From contig NZ_CP110644.1 in the NCBI RefSeq assembly GCF_026153515.1, forward strand, positions 4,555,501 to 4,619,500: 64,000 nt of DNA, read 5' to 3'. This DNA comes from Pseudomonas sp. KU26590. Lineage in GTDB: Bacteria; Pseudomonadota; Gammaproteobacteria; Pseudomonadales; Pseudomonadaceae. The number at the start of each line of letters is the position of its first letter. Within the stretch, counting starts at the first letter, position 1. The notes beneath the pieces are model-generated. The model saw nothing but the letters and a program-made list of their open reading frames with translations. It searched no databases and had not been told where the DNA came from. This document shows, piece by piece, positions 8,688 to 17,625 of the stretch. The position numbers and the translations under genes were made by a program.

Positions 8688-10133
8688 ATGAAACCCGCCC
8701 GTCTTCGCGCCGATGTCCTCGCCGGACTCACCACCTCTTTCGCCCTGGTGCCGGAGTGCATCGCCTTCGCGCTGGTCGCGCACCTCAATCCGCTGATGGG
8801 CCTGTACGGCGCCTTCATTATCTGCACGCTGACCGCGCTGTTCGGCGGCCGTCCCGGCATGGTCTCGGGTGCGGCGGGTTCGATGGCGGTGGTCATCGTG
8901 GCGCTGGTGGTGCAGCACGGCGTGCAGTACCTGCTGGCGACAGTTTTGCTGGGCGGGCTCGTGATGATCGCGTTTGGATTGCTGCGCTTGGGCAAGCTGG
9001 TGCGGATGGTGCCGTACCCGGTCATGCTCGGATTCGTCAATGGCCTCGCGATCGTCATCGCCATGGCGCAGCTGGAGCATTTCAAAAGCGGCGAAACCTG
9101 GCTCAGCGGCACGCCGCTGTACCTGATGATCGGCCTGGTGGCCATGACCATGGCGGTGGTGTATCTGCTGCCGCGCCTGACCCGATCGGTGCCGCCGGCG
9201 CTGGTCGCCATCCTCGGCGTCGGCTTGCTGGTGTACCTGTTCGATCTGCCGACGCGCACCCTCGGCGACATGGCGCACATTGCCGGCGGTCTGCCGGGCC
9301 TGTCGCTGCCGGACGTGCCGTGGAATCTGGACACCCTGCGCATCATCGCGCCCTACGCGATCCTCATGGCGCTGGTCGGTCTGCTGGAAACCCTGCTGAC
9401 CCTGAACCTCACCGACGAAATCACCGAGAGTCGCGGCTACCCCGACCGCGAGTGCGTCGCCCTCGGCGTCGCCAACCTGGCGTCCGGTCTGTGCGGCGGC
9501 ATGGGCGGCTGCGCGATGATCGGCCAGACCGTGATCAACCTCAGCTCCGGGGGCCGGGGTCGTCTGTCCGGCATCGTCGCCGGGGTGATGATTCTGATGT
9601 TCGTGCTGTTCCTGTCGCCCCTCATCGAGCGCATCCCGCTGGCAGCGCTGGTCGGCGTGATGTTCGTGGTGGCCCAGCAGACTTTCGCCTGGGCCTCCCT
9701 GCGGGTGCTGCGTAAAGTCCCGCTGAACGATGTCTTCGCGATCATCGCCGTGACCATCGTCACCGTCCTCACCGACCTGGCCACCGCCGTGCTGTTCGGC
9801 ATCCTCATCGCCGCGCTGAACTTCGCCTGGCAACAGGCTCGCGAGCTGTACGCCGACAGCCATATCGAGCCGGACGGCAGCAAGATGTATCACCTCCACG
9901 GCACGCTGTTCTTCGCCTCCACCACGCCGTTCCTCGATCAGTTCGATCACGTCAACGACCCGCAGCTCGTTACGCTGGATTGCCGGCATCTGATCTTCGT
10001 GGACTATTCGGCAATCGCTGCGCTGAAAACCCTGCGCGAGCGCTATGACAAAGCGGGCAAACACCTGCGCGTGGTCCACCTCTCGGAACGCTGCAAAAAG
10101 CTGCTCAAGCGCGCGGGCGTTCAGCACGCATAA
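8688..10133 (+). CDS. SulP family anion transporter with C-terminal STAS domain
   Basis: A 481-residue protein. The N-terminal part (KPARLRADVLAGLTTSFALV) is the SLC26/SulP start; about 11-14 hydrophobic segments follow; the last about 95 residues form a STAS domain (MYHLHGTLFFAS, DCRHLIFVDYSAI, HLRVVHLSERC). SulP proteins move sulfate, bicarbonate or dicarboxylates; the substrate here is unknown. The ATG at 8688 has AGGA 6 bases upstream; longer in-frame starts would only add a non-family leader. Confidence 0.87.
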   Translation: MKPARLRADVLAGLTTSFALVPECIAFALVAHLNPLMGLYGAFIICTLTALFGGRPGMVSGAAGSMAVVIVALVVQHGVQYLLATVLLGGLVMIAFGLLRLGKLVRMVPYPVMLGFVNGLAIVIAMAQLEHFKSGETWLSGTPLYLMIGLVAMTMAVVYLLPRLTRSVPPALVAILGVGLLVYLFDLPTRTLGDMAHIAGGLPGLSLPDVPWNLDTLRIIAPYAILMALVGLLETLLTLNLTDEITESRGYPDRECVALGVANLASGLCGGMGGCAMIGQTVINLSSGGRGRLSGIVAGVMILMFVLFLSPLIERIPLAALVGVMFVVAQQTFAWASLRVLRKVPLNDVFAIIAVTIVTVLTDLATAVLFGILIAALNFAWQQARELYADSHIEPDGSKMYHLHGTLFFASTTPFLDQFDHVNDPQLVTLDCRHLIFVDYSAIAALKTLRERYDKAGKHLRVVHLSERCKKLLKRAGVQHA

Positions 10134-10160
10134 GGTGCGCGTTGAGCCTGGAAATACGGT

Positions 10161-10721
10161 TTAGCTGATCGCCCGCAAAATAGCCTCGGTCGCCACCACC
10201 TGCGCATATTCCCCGTGCAGGTTCGCCAGCGACATGGCGTGGATGTCCTCGGCACTGCGTGGCTGCCCGAAGAAGTCCGCGCCGTCGAAGGTGAAGCAGG
10301 CGTCGTGGGGCACGATGACCTCGAAGCCGAGATTGCCACCAGTGCGCGCAGTCGACTCTACGGAGTTGTTGGTCACCACGCCGACGATCACCACCTGATT
10401 GATCCCGTCCGCACGCAGCCAACCTTCCAGCGCTGAATGGCAGAACGCGTCGGGCACCTGTTTGTGCAGCTCGCCTTCGTCATCCCACGGCGCAAACGCC
10501 GGCTGAAACTCGACCCCGGACTGCTGGGGCCAGAACACCGAGTCCGGTGAGCGGGAGAAATGCCGCACGTGAATCACCGTGCGCCCGCTGTCGCGCCAGG
10601 CGCTCAACAGTTCCAGCATCCGCTGCTCGGCGTCAGGGTTGTTGCGCCGGCCCAACTTCGGGTGGTTGATGCCCTGCTGCATGTCGATGAGGACCAGCGC
10701 GGCTTTTGGTTGGATGTGCAT
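10161..10721 (-). CDS. Isochorismatase-fold (cysteine hydrolase) family protein, Ser at the nucleophile position
   Basis: A 186-residue isochorismatase-like hydrolase: VLIDMQQG carries the conserved Asp, HVRHFS the middle motif. The third motif reads VGVVTNNSVESTART, where cysteine hydrolases such as nicotinamidase usually have Cys; here a Ser takes that place. ATG at 10721 is preceded by AGGAAA, 6 bases away. The substrate is unknown. The gene stands alone between sulP (convergent) and a lysR gene on the same strand. Confidence 0.82.
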   Translation of the reverse strand: MHIQPKAALVLIDMQQGINHPKLGRRNNPDAEQRMLELLSAWRDSGRTVIHVRHFSRSPDSVFWPQQSGVEFQPAFAPWDDEGELHKQVPDAFCHSALEGWLRADGINQVVIVGVVTNNSVESTARTGGNLGFEVIVPHDACFTFDGADFFGQPRSAEDIHAMSLANLHGEYAQVVATEAILRAIS

Positions 10722-10805
10722 GTGCTTTCCTATCAAGATCTTTGTGCAGTGAGCTTGCTCGCTATTGCATTGTGTCAAAAACTTCAATGTCTGCTGAGAC
10801 GGCCT

Positions 10806-10831
10806 CTTCGCGGGCAAGCGCGCTCCTACAG
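10806..10831 (-). repeat. REP element (GTAGGAGCGCGCTTGCCCGCGAA type)
   Basis: Reads CTTCGCGGGCAAGCGCGCTC then CTACAG on the plus strand, that is, the inverse of the consensus used throughout this window. It lies between the isochorismatase-like gene and the lysR stop. Confidence 0.88.
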
Positions 10832-10844
10832 AAGTCTGCGCCGC

Positions 10845-11768
10845 TCAAACGGCACTGAAATGCCGCGCCCAATGCTGTTCGGCGAACTGTTCGATGATGA
10901 AGTCGACGAACGCGCGGGTCTTGCCCGGCAGTAATGCGTGCCCACTGTAATAGATGGAAATGTTGCCGTCCTCGACATACCACTCGGGCAGCACCCGTTG
11001 CAGCGCACCGCTGCGCAGGTACGGCAGGGCAAACGGCATGCTCACCAGCGCAACGCCCAGACCCTGACTCGCCGCGCGGCAGGCAGCCTCGGAATCGCTC
11101 AGGGTCATGCGCACCTTCATGCGCAGCGGGCTTTGCTCATGACTGCGATGGCTCAACGGCCAGGAGCGGATTCGCCCGGTTTGTGGCGAACGGATCAGAA
11201 TGCCGTCGCAGTCGTGCAAATCGTCCGGGTGCGTGATGCCTTCGTGAGCTTGCAGCCATTGCGAAGACGCCACCAGCACGCGGTGAGCGGGCGCCAGTTT
11301 ACGCGCGACGACGCCCTGGGGCAGATCGAAGCCACCGCCGATGGCCGCGTCGAAGCCCTGCCCGATCAGGTCCACCTGCCGGTTATCGAAGTGCCAGTCC
11401 GGGGTGATGGCCGGATAACGCTGCAGAAACTCAGCCAGCAGCGGCACCACATAAAGGCACCCGAACATGGTGCCGACGCTGACCTTCAAGGTACCGGCGG
11501 GACTGCCTTCGGCGCTGGCCAGGTTGGCGACAGCGTTCTGGATGGTGTTGAGGCTGGCGCTGACCTCCCCGAGAAAACGCTGGCCCGCTTCGGTCAGCGT
11601 CAACTTGCGCGTGCTGCGCTGGAACAGTCTCACACCGAGCTTCGCCTCAAGTTTGGCGACGCTTTTACCGACAGCAGCGGGCGTCAGGCTCAGGCGTCGC
11701 GCAGCCTCGGCAAAGCTGCCGACCTCGGCACTGCGCACGAAGCATTCAATGCTGCTGAAGTTTTCCAT
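10845..11768 (-). CDS. LysR family transcriptional regulator
   Basis: A 307-residue LysR regulator. The winged HTH is at the N-terminus (SFAEAARRLSLTPAAVGKSV then KLGVRLFQR), followed by a periplasmic-binding-like effector domain with the usual VSVGTMFGCLYV and AFVDFIIEQ segments. ATG at 11768 (MENFSSIE) is the family start; a GTG three codons upstream is possible. It is divergent from the SDR gene that starts at 11888, the classic arrangement in which LysR controls its divergent neighbour from the 119-base intergenic region. Confidence 0.88.
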   Translation of the reverse strand: MENFSSIECFVRSAEVGSFAEAARRLSLTPAAVGKSVAKLEAKLGVRLFQRSTRKLTLTEAGQRFLGEVSASLNTIQNAVANLASAEGSPAGTLKVSVGTMFGCLYVVPLLAEFLQRYPAITPDWHFDNRQVDLIGQGFDAAIGGGFDLPQGVVARKLAPAHRVLVASSQWLQAHEGITHPDDLHDCDGILIRSPQTGRIRSWPLSHRSHEQSPLRMKVRMTLSDSEAACRAASQGLGVALVSMPFALPYLRSGALQRVLPEWYVEDGNISIYYSGHALLPGKTRAFVDFIIEQFAEQHWARHFSAV

Positions 11769-11887
11769 CGCGCTCACTCACAACTTCTGGTTTACACAGA
11801 CTATCTCGATTACCGGCTACTGGACGGGTAATCCTCGGCAGATACTCGTGTCCATCAACCCACTCCTCACACACATCGGAGATCGAC

Positions 11888-12637
11888 ATGACTCATCCCA
11901 CCAATCTGATCGGCAAAACGGCACTGGTACAAGGCGGCTCGCGGGGCATCGGCGCAGCGATCGTCAAACGGCTGGTCGCACAAGGCGCTGCGGTAGCCTT
12001 CACCTTCGTCAGCTCGGAAGCCAAAGCCCGCGAACTGCAAGACAGCATCACCGCAGCCGGCGGTAAAGCCCTGGCCATCAAGGCCGACAGCGCCAACGCC
12101 GAGGACATTCGCGGCGCCGTCGCCAAGACCGTAGAGACGTTCGGCGGCCTCGACATCCTCGTCAACAACACCGGCGTGCTGGCCATCGCCCCGCTTGAAG
12201 AGTTCACCCTCGAAGACTTCGACCGAACCCTGGCCATCAACGTACGCAGCGTGTTCATCGCCAGCCAGGAAGCGGCGCGGCATATGAAAGACGGCGGTCG
12301 CATCATCAACATCGGCAGCACCAACGCCGACCGCATGCCCTTCCCCGGTGGCGGCGTCTACGCCATGAGCAAATCGGCGCTGGTCGGCCTGACCAAAGGC
12401 CTGGCCCGCGACCTCGGCCCGCGCGGCATCACCATCAACAACGTCCAGCCCGGCCCGGTCGACACCGACATGAACCCGGCCGACAGCGACTTCGCCGAAA
12501 CACTGATGGGCCTGATGGCCATCCCGCGCTACGGCAAATCCGAAGAAATCGCCGCCATGGTCGCCTACCTTGCCGGCCCCGAAGCGGGCTACGTCACCGG
12601 CGCCAGCCTGACCATCGACGGCGGCTTCGGCGCCTGA
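11888..12637 (+). CDS. Short-chain dehydrogenase/reductase (SDR), probable NAD(P)H-dependent oxidoreductase
   Basis: A 249-residue classical SDR. The cofactor motif is GGSRGIG (about 16-22), the NNAG-like motif reads VNNTGVL, the catalytic Ser is in INIGSTNAD, and the YxxxK pair is in GVYAMSKSAL. GGAG sits 7 bases before the ATG. The family includes 3-oxoacyl-ACP reductase-like and alcohol dehydrogenases; the substrate is not evident. Regulation by the divergent LysR is likely from gene order. A terminator follows at 12659. Confidence 0.88.
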   Translation: MTHPTNLIGKTALVQGGSRGIGAAIVKRLVAQGAAVAFTFVSSEAKARELQDSITAAGGKALAIKADSANAEDIRGAVAKTVETFGGLDILVNNTGVLAIAPLEEFTLEDFDRTLAINVRSVFIASQEAARHMKDGGRIINIGSTNADRMPFPGGGVYAMSKSALVGLTKGLARDLGPRGITINNVQPGPVDTDMNPADSDFAETLMGLMAIPRYGKSEEIAAMVAYLAGPEAGYVTGASLTIDGGFGA

Positions 12638-12658
12638 TCTCATCGCCCTCGCCGCCGA

Positions 12659-12705
12659 CGCGAAGCCCCGGACCTCAGTGAGCGCCCGGGACTTCGCGCT
12701 TTTTG
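12659..12705 (+). terminator. Rho-independent terminator after the SDR gene
   Basis: CGCGAAGCCCCGG pairs with CCCGGGACTTCGCG around a loop, followed by CTTTTTG. It lies 22 bases after the SDR stop. Confidence 0.8.
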
Positions 12706-12801
12706 CTTAAGCGCATGAAAATTCTGAAAAAAAGTTTTGCCTTCGCCAAAGCTTTCGACTACATTAGCGCGCCTCGACAGACTGAACGTCTGAAGAGATA
12801 C

Positions 12802-12891
12802 GGTGAAGTGTCCGAGTGGCTTAAGGAGCACGCCTGGAAAGTGTGTATACAAGAAATTGTATCGAGAGTTCGAATCTCTCCTTCACCGCCA
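12802..12891 (+). tRNA. tRNA-Ser (anticodon GGA)
   Basis: A 90-base class II tRNA. Acceptor GGTGAAG (12802-12808) pairs with CTTCACC (12881-12887), followed by the discriminator G and an encoded CCA. The anticodon stem is CACGC/GTGTG with loop CTGGAAA, giving anticodon GGA. The long variable arm (ATACAAGAAATTGTAT region) and T-loop GTTCGAATC are clear. A terminator follows at 12902. No integrase or direct repeat of its 3' end was seen next to it. Confidence 0.96.
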
Positions 12892-12901
12892 CATTAAAAA
12901 G

Positions 12902-12941
12902 ATCCCCGCAACGCTTACGGCGTGCGGGGATTTTTGTTTTT
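12902..12941 (+). terminator. Terminator of tRNA-Ser
   Basis: ATCCCCGCA(ACG) and (CG)TGCGGGGAT form a stem around CGCTTACGG, followed by TTTTTGTTTTTG. Confidence 0.88.
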
Positions 12942-13029
12942 GGGGAGCTCAGCTCATCGGGCCTGCGTGGGCCCGCCAGTTGGCAAAGTGGCAAGTCTTC
13001 CAGTTGCCGCCACTCGCCCGCCGCGCTCG

Positions 13030-13488
13030 TCAGTCACTCTCATCTAGCTGGTTCAAGCTGACCCTATAAGACTGAAGTCCATCAGTCTGGGTGTACTGTT
13101 TGCTGAAGTAGTCGTAGACCGCTCCCTTTACGCCAATACCCACGCCATTGTCCGTATCCCGGATCACCACGTCTTTTAAGGCGCTGTCGGTGATCATGAA
13201 TGAATTCCGCCTATTCAGTTCCTTGAGTATCTCCTCGTCAGGGCCCGGGATCGGGCTGCTCAGATAAAACCGCAAAGTGTCCAGGTCGGTGGCAGGTGCG
13301 CCGTAGTACGTGACGTACACCCATGCGCCGCGCTTTAGCTGATGTTTGAGCACCAGATCGTCCGCATCAGCGATCCCGCCTAGAACATGTTCGAGGAGGT
13401 AATAAATAAGCAGCACGCTCAGTAAAGCCCAGAAGAGAAACTTATAAATAGCGGGGGAGTTAGTGCCCGTTTGATCGTGGCTGTTCAT
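13030..13488 (-). CDS. Hypothetical single-pass membrane protein
   Basis: A 152-residue protein of unknown family. One hydrophobic segment (about residues 15-35, FLFWALLSVLLIYYLLEHVL) is followed by a soluble, mixed-charge domain. The ATG at 13488 has AAGGAG 10 bases upstream; the longer frame from 13527 adds 13 residues without a better site. It stands alone, convergent with the tRNA gene, and 666 bases away from the next gene on the other side. Confidence 0.6.
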   Translation of the reverse strand: MNSHDQTGTNSPAIYKFLFWALLSVLLIYYLLEHVLGGIADADDLVLKHQLKRGAWVYVTYYGAPATDLDTLRFYLSSPIPGPDEEILKELNRRNSFMITDSALKDVVIRDTDNGVGIGVKGAVYDYFSKQYTQTDGLQSYRVSLNQLDESD

Positions 13489-14154
13489 TCCGTGATGTCT
13501 CCTTGAGTTCTGCGGCAGCTCAAACATCTCTGCTCAATCAGATTGAATGGGCAACCCTCTGAACGTGCAGACCCCGCCGCGAGCTCAGACAGCTTCTGCA
13601 ATGAACGGGTGGTCACCAAGAAGGTGCTTGAAGTTTGCAAAGCGAGGCGTTGCGTGGTGGGGACGCACCATGCAGAGCAGCCTCCAAGGCGTGACAAATT
13701 GTGTGTGAGCCTGACTCGCTTTGAAAGCCCCGATCCTGAAAGACCAGCAGACGCTGTTTGTAGGCGATAGCCAGTTGTTCTCAGGCCACGCTATCGCCGG
13801 TTAAACGCTGCCCATGTAGAGGATGGCCGGTCGGCCTATGCTCCGCAGCCTTTTGTCGCCAGCATGTTTAATCCCCGCAGCCCCGTACCCGGCGCGATCC
13901 CCGCCCTGCAAACGACCGCGTGACCCAACCCACTGGAATAACTAGAATCCTCCAGCGTTGATTTTTCCACGCAAAGCGTCGGAAAAATCGCCATTTGAGT
14001 GTCTGAACAGCTAAGGTCTACCCGTCGTACTGTGAATGACTCCAATTCCCCTACACGGCTAGCGCTAAACCAAAAGAAAACAGTCCGTATTCCGGCCCCC
14101 ATTGCGCACCCGCAAACAGACACAAGCAGGGTGCGAATTCGCAGGAGAAGGTTG
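13489..14154. other. 666-base gap with no gene seen
   Basis: Between the small membrane protein and the XRE regulator. Short frames on both strands have no ribosome binding site or recognisable product. No REP copies, terminators or transposon ends were recognised. Confidence 0.5.
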
Positions 14155-14649
14155 ATGAATGGCATCGGTAAACGTTTGCGCCAAGAAAGAAAACGTCTGA
14201 AATTGACACAAAGCGCACTGGGCGCCATTGGCGGTGTGGAAGCTAATGCCCAAGGGCATTACGAAAGCGGGCAGCGATTGCCCAGGGCGGATTATCTGTT
14301 CAAGATCGCCGCCGCCGGGGTGGACATCATGCGCGTCGTCACCGGGGTGGATCCCTCCGCCCGCGCAGAACTGCCCGCCTTCTCTACCATCCAGACGAGC
14401 CAGAATACCGAGGGTGACGCCGATGTCGACAGCTCGGAAAGCATGGTGAAAATCATCAGCCAGTTGCGCCAGAGCCTGTGGATCACGGCGAATGCGCTAT
14501 GCGAAGTCACGCGGCTGGTGGATTCCGAGGAGCTGCGATCAAGCGCCGATCATGTCGAAGATCACCTGAAGGTCTTGCAAGGGGATGCTGACATGTTCGC
14601 AGCACTGGCCTTGGCCAAGGTTCAGAAAGCGGCACACGAAACTCACTGA
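14155..14649 (+). CDS. XRE-type HTH regulator
   Basis: A 164-residue protein. The N-terminal about 65 residues form a Cro/CI-type HTH (IGKRLRQERKRLKLTQSALG, then GHYESGQRLPRADYL). The rest (from about residue 85) is an acidic helical region with no known domain. The ATG at 14155 follows AGGAGAAGGTTG, a strong ribosome binding site; the frame upstream to 13999 has no such site. Target genes are unknown; the downstream secreted-protein gene is 67 bases away on the same strand but seems to have its own leader. Confidence 0.75.
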   Translation: MNGIGKRLRQERKRLKLTQSALGAIGGVEANAQGHYESGQRLPRADYLFKIAAAGVDIMRVVTGVDPSARAELPAFSTIQTSQNTEGDADVDSSESMVKIISQLRQSLWITANALCEVTRLVDSEELRSSADHVEDHLKVLQGDADMFAALALAKVQKAAHETH

Positions 14650-14716
14650 TTCCGTTCAGCGCCACTGACAGCCGTCCCTCCCAGGTGGTAGCCTTGCGCC
14701 ATCCAGGGAGGTTCCG

Positions 14717-15151
14717 ATGAAAAGATTTTCAACACTGTCCACGGCCGTCATGGCGCTGCTCGCCACCAGCCTGGCACACAGCGACGTTTTCAAGTGCGTT
14801 GCTGCCAACGGTGCGATCAGCTTCGCCTACAGCCCTTGCCCGACCTATGTTGGCGAATCCACCCTACAGCGCCCGCCTCCGGCCCGGCTTTCCAGCGAAT
14901 GGGAAGAAACCGATTTCCCCTATCGCCTGAACAAGAACGCTACCGAGATTCTGCAAGTCAGCCGACGCAGAAAGCTGATCATCACCAATGAGCGGGAAAT
15001 CGCCGATCGCCTGCAAAGCATCCGCCCGCCTCCCCCTGGCCTCCCGTCCACCTGCACCGCCCCTCGTTACGACAGCGCCTGCTTCGACCCTTCCGGCGGC
15101 CGTGTTCGTCAGCCGGTGAAAAGCGGCCTGATGAAATCCTCAGGAAACTGA
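14717..15151 (+). CDS. Small secreted protein with DUF4124-like N-terminal domain
   Basis: A 144-residue protein with a Sec signal (about 1-22, ending LAHS) followed by VFKCVAANGAISFAYSPCP, which matches the DUF4124 pattern of two Cys around an aromatic beta-strand. The remainder is basic and Pro-rich with two more Cys, so disulfides in the periplasm are likely. The ATG has GGGAGG upstream. Function unknown. Confidence 0.65.
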   Translation: MKRFSTLSTAVMALLATSLAHSDVFKCVAANGAISFAYSPCPTYVGESTLQRPPPARLSSEWEETDFPYRLNKNATEILQVSRRRKLIITNEREIADRLQSIRPPPPGLPSTCTAPRYDSACFDPSGGRVRQPVKSGLMKSSGN

Positions 15152-15161
15152 CGACTCACCA

Positions 15162-15203
15162 CTTGCCGCTTGCCGCTTGCCGCTTGCCGCTTGAGGCTTG
15201 AGG
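15162..15203. repeat. Heptanucleotide tandem repeat
   Basis: Four CTTGCCG units run on directly into two CTTGAGG units, 11 bases after the DUF4124-like gene stop. It is non-coding. Confidence 0.88.
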
Positions 15204-15324
15204 CTGAACGCCAGCCATTACTTTTCGATTTTCTGAACTAAGTTTTTACCGGCGCCGATGTGACGCCCCGTGAGAGCTGCTTACAGTCGGGCCCCATCGC
15301 CAGAATCACAAAAACGAGCCGGCC

Positions 15325-15723
15325 ATGACCTCCATCGACACTCGCCACGACGCCGTTCAACACGCGGCAAAAACGCTCATCGACGCGTTCGCCAGCAACG
15401 ACACGGACGCCTACTTCGCCGCATTCGCTGAAGACGCCACGTTCCTCTTTCACACCATGCCTGCGCCCCTGCTGTCACGCGCCGCTTACCGCGATGTGTG
15501 GGCTGGCTGGCAAGCCGACGGTTTTGCCGTGCTCGGTTGCCAATCGCGCAACGCGCACATCAGCCTGCAAGGCGAGGTCGCGATTTTCATGCACGACGTC
15601 GACACCCACGTCCGCTTCGGCGATGAAGAAAGCCATTTCAGCGAGCGCGAAACCATTGTCTTTCGGCAACATGGCGCGCGCTGGCTGGCGTGCCACGAAC
15701 ACCTGTCGGTGAAAACGGGCTAG
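15325..15723 (+). CDS. SnoaL/NTF2-like fold protein
   Basis: A 132-residue protein with the NTF2-like pattern: N-terminal helices (AAKTLIDAFASNDTDAYFAAF), then EDATFLFHTMP, and strands ending in ARWLACHEHLS. Such proteins act as isomerases, dehydratases or small-molecule binders; nothing indicates which. It is 184 bases upstream of the NCS1 permease on the same strand, so a functional link with nucleobase uptake is possible but unproven. Confidence 0.7.
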   Translation: MTSIDTRHDAVQHAAKTLIDAFASNDTDAYFAAFAEDATFLFHTMPAPLLSRAAYRDVWAGWQADGFAVLGCQSRNAHISLQGEVAIFMHDVDTHVRFGDEESHFSERETIVFRQHGARWLACHEHLSVKTG

Positions 15724-15907
15724 CGCGGACGGGCCATCAATGGCGAGCAGTCCTCAGAGACTGCCGTACACACAACGCACTGCCTTACCTGATTCAGGGT
15801 CGCAATGCCGACCACTGCCAATGCCACGATCGGGTTCACCGGTCGAGATAACGGGCCTGCGCTCTGCGCCGGCCTTATAACAACACGACAGCGCGCAGGC
15901 ACATCCC

Positions 15908-17410
15908 ATGGCTCACCCCACCACTACGATCGAAACCTTCGGGGTCGAACAGATCCCCGATCATCAGCGCGACGCTGCGCCCCTCGACCTGTTTCGCCTG
16001 ACCTTCGGCGGCGCCAACACCTTCGCCACCGCCGTGCTCGGCAGTTTTCCGGTGCTGTTCGGCCTGTCGTTCCAGGCGGGCGTCTGGGCCATCCTGTTGG
16101 GCGTCGTGCTCGGGTCGATCATCCTCGCGCCAATGGGTCTGTTCGGCGCCCTGAACGGCACCAACAACGCGGTCTCGTCCGGCGCGCACTTTGGCGTTCA
16201 CGGACGCATCGTCGGCTCGTTTCTGTCGCTGCTCACGGCGGTGGCGTTCTTCTCGCTGTCGGTCTGGAGCTCGGGGGATGCGTTGATCGGCGGGGCCAAA
16301 CGCATGGTTGGCCTGCCGGAAAACGACTTCACTCTCGCGTTGGCCTACGGTGTGTTCGCCGTGCTGGTGTTGGTGGTGTGCATCTATGGGTTCCGCTTCA
16401 TGCTGTGGGTCAACAAGATCGCGGTGTTCGCTTCCAGCCTGCTGTTCCTGCTCGGCCTGTTTGCCTTCGGCGGCAGCTTCGATGCGGGCTTCGCCGGTAC
16501 GGTCAATCGGGGCAGCGAAGGATTCTGGGCAGCGTTCATCGGGGCGGCGCTTCTGGCGATGAGCAATCCGGTGTCGTTCGGTGCGTTTCTCGGGGACTGG
16601 TCGCGCTACATCCCACGCCAGACCTCGAAAAAACGCATCATGGCGTCGGTGTTTCTGGCGCAGATCTGCACGCTGATTCCGTTCCTGTTTGGCCTGTGCA
16701 CGGCGACCATCGTGGCCACCCAGGCGCCGCAATACATCACGGACAACAACTACGTTGGCGGCCTGCTGGCGGTCTCGCCCAGCTGGTTCTTTCTGCCGGT
16801 GTGCCTGATCGCGATCATCGGCGGGATGTCGACCGGCACGACGTCGCTCTATGGCACCGGGCTGGACATGTCGAGCATGTTTCCGCGCCTGCTCAATCGC
16901 GCCCAGGCGACGATTCTGATCGGCATCGCGGCGATTGCCTTCATCTTCATCGGCCGTTTCGCCTTCAATCTGGTGCAGAGCGTGTCGACCTTCGCGGTGC
17001 TGATCGTGACATGCACCTCGCCATGGATCGTCATCATGGTCCTGGGACTGATCGTTCGCCGCGGCTTCTATCACCCGGCGGATCTGCAAGTGTTTACCCG
17101 GGGCCAGAGCGGTGGTCACTATTGGTTCGAAAATGGCTGGAACTGGCGCGGTCTGGGCGCGTGGCTTCCAAGCGCGGCGGTGGGCCTGTGCTTCGTCAAT
17201 TTGCCGGGGCAGTTTGTCGGTCCACTGGGGAATCTGGCGGGCGGGATCGACATCAGCCTGCCGATCACCCTTGGCCTGGCGGCGCTGTTGTACATCACCC
17301 TGCTGCGCACCTTTCCGGAACCGGTTGGCGTGTATGGCTCGCACGGCCCACATCCGCTGTTGGGCGACAGCGCCCATCGCAACGTGAAGAAGCCGATGGC
17401 GATCGGTTGA
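15908..17410 (+). CDS. NCS1 family purine/cytosine permease
   Basis: A 500-residue permease of the nucleobase:cation symporter-1 family. It begins with the soluble tail followed by TFGGANTFATAVLGSFPV, then about twelve hydrophobic segments including SNPVSFGAFLGDWSRY, a typical NCS1 stretch. Closest in type to the cytosine/purine permeases of pseudomonads (CodB-like). The ATG at 15908 has no strong ribosome binding site, but the family N-terminus supports it. No deaminase gene is adjacent. A terminator follows at 17431. Confidence 0.85.
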   Translation: MAHPTTTIETFGVEQIPDHQRDAAPLDLFRLTFGGANTFATAVLGSFPVLFGLSFQAGVWAILLGVVLGSIILAPMGLFGALNGTNNAVSSGAHFGVHGRIVGSFLSLLTAVAFFSLSVWSSGDALIGGAKRMVGLPENDFTLALAYGVFAVLVLVVCIYGFRFMLWVNKIAVFASSLLFLLGLFAFGGSFDAGFAGTVNRGSEGFWAAFIGAALLAMSNPVSFGAFLGDWSRYIPRQTSKKRIMASVFLAQICTLIPFLFGLCTATIVATQAPQYITDNNYVGGLLAVSPSWFFLPVCLIAIIGGMSTGTTSLYGTGLDMSSMFPRLLNRAQATILIGIAAIAFIFIGRFAFNLVQSVSTFAVLIVTCTSPWIVIMVLGLIVRRGFYHPADLQVFTRGQSGGHYWFENGWNWRGLGAWLPSAAVGLCFVNLPGQFVGPLGNLAGGIDISLPITLGLAALLYITLLRTFPEPVGVYGSHGPHPLLGDSAHRNVKKPMAIG

Positions 17411-17430
17411 TATTCCGACGCCGTTGACCG

Positions 17431-17460
17431 AGGGTTCGCTTTAAGCGGGCCCTTTTTATT
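17431..17460 (+). terminator. Probable terminator after the NCS1 permease gene
   Basis: GGGTTCGC pairs with GCGGGCCC (with G-T pairs) around TTTAA, followed by TTTTTA. Confidence 0.7.
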
Positions 17461-17625
17461 CGTCCGCAACGACGCTATTCACTCAGCGGCCTGAGCCCTG
17501 GGCTACCCCGACCGACGGGTCGTGTGCCGCTGGCGCCAGTGATTCACATCACGCACAATCGCCCCTCACCTCAGCATCCCACCCACAGCAACACGTCAGC
17601 TCGACCCACAGGAGATCACCCCCGC

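Noticed and set aside
8502..10127. The minus-strand frame of the MFS gene stays open for another 540 codons upstream
   Set aside because: The extension is antisense to the sulP gene with highly biased, repetitive composition (His/Asp/Gln-rich), as expected from the complement of a GC-rich gene. The MFS family start is at 8501.
12802..12891. tRNA-Ser considered as an island attachment site
   Set aside because: No integrase, no direct repeat of the tRNA 3' end and no composition change was seen next to it.
15875..17377. A 500-codon frame on the opposite strand of the NCS1 permease
   Set aside because: It mirrors the permease almost exactly and has only low-complexity Arg/Gln/His sequence; the permease has clear family motifs.
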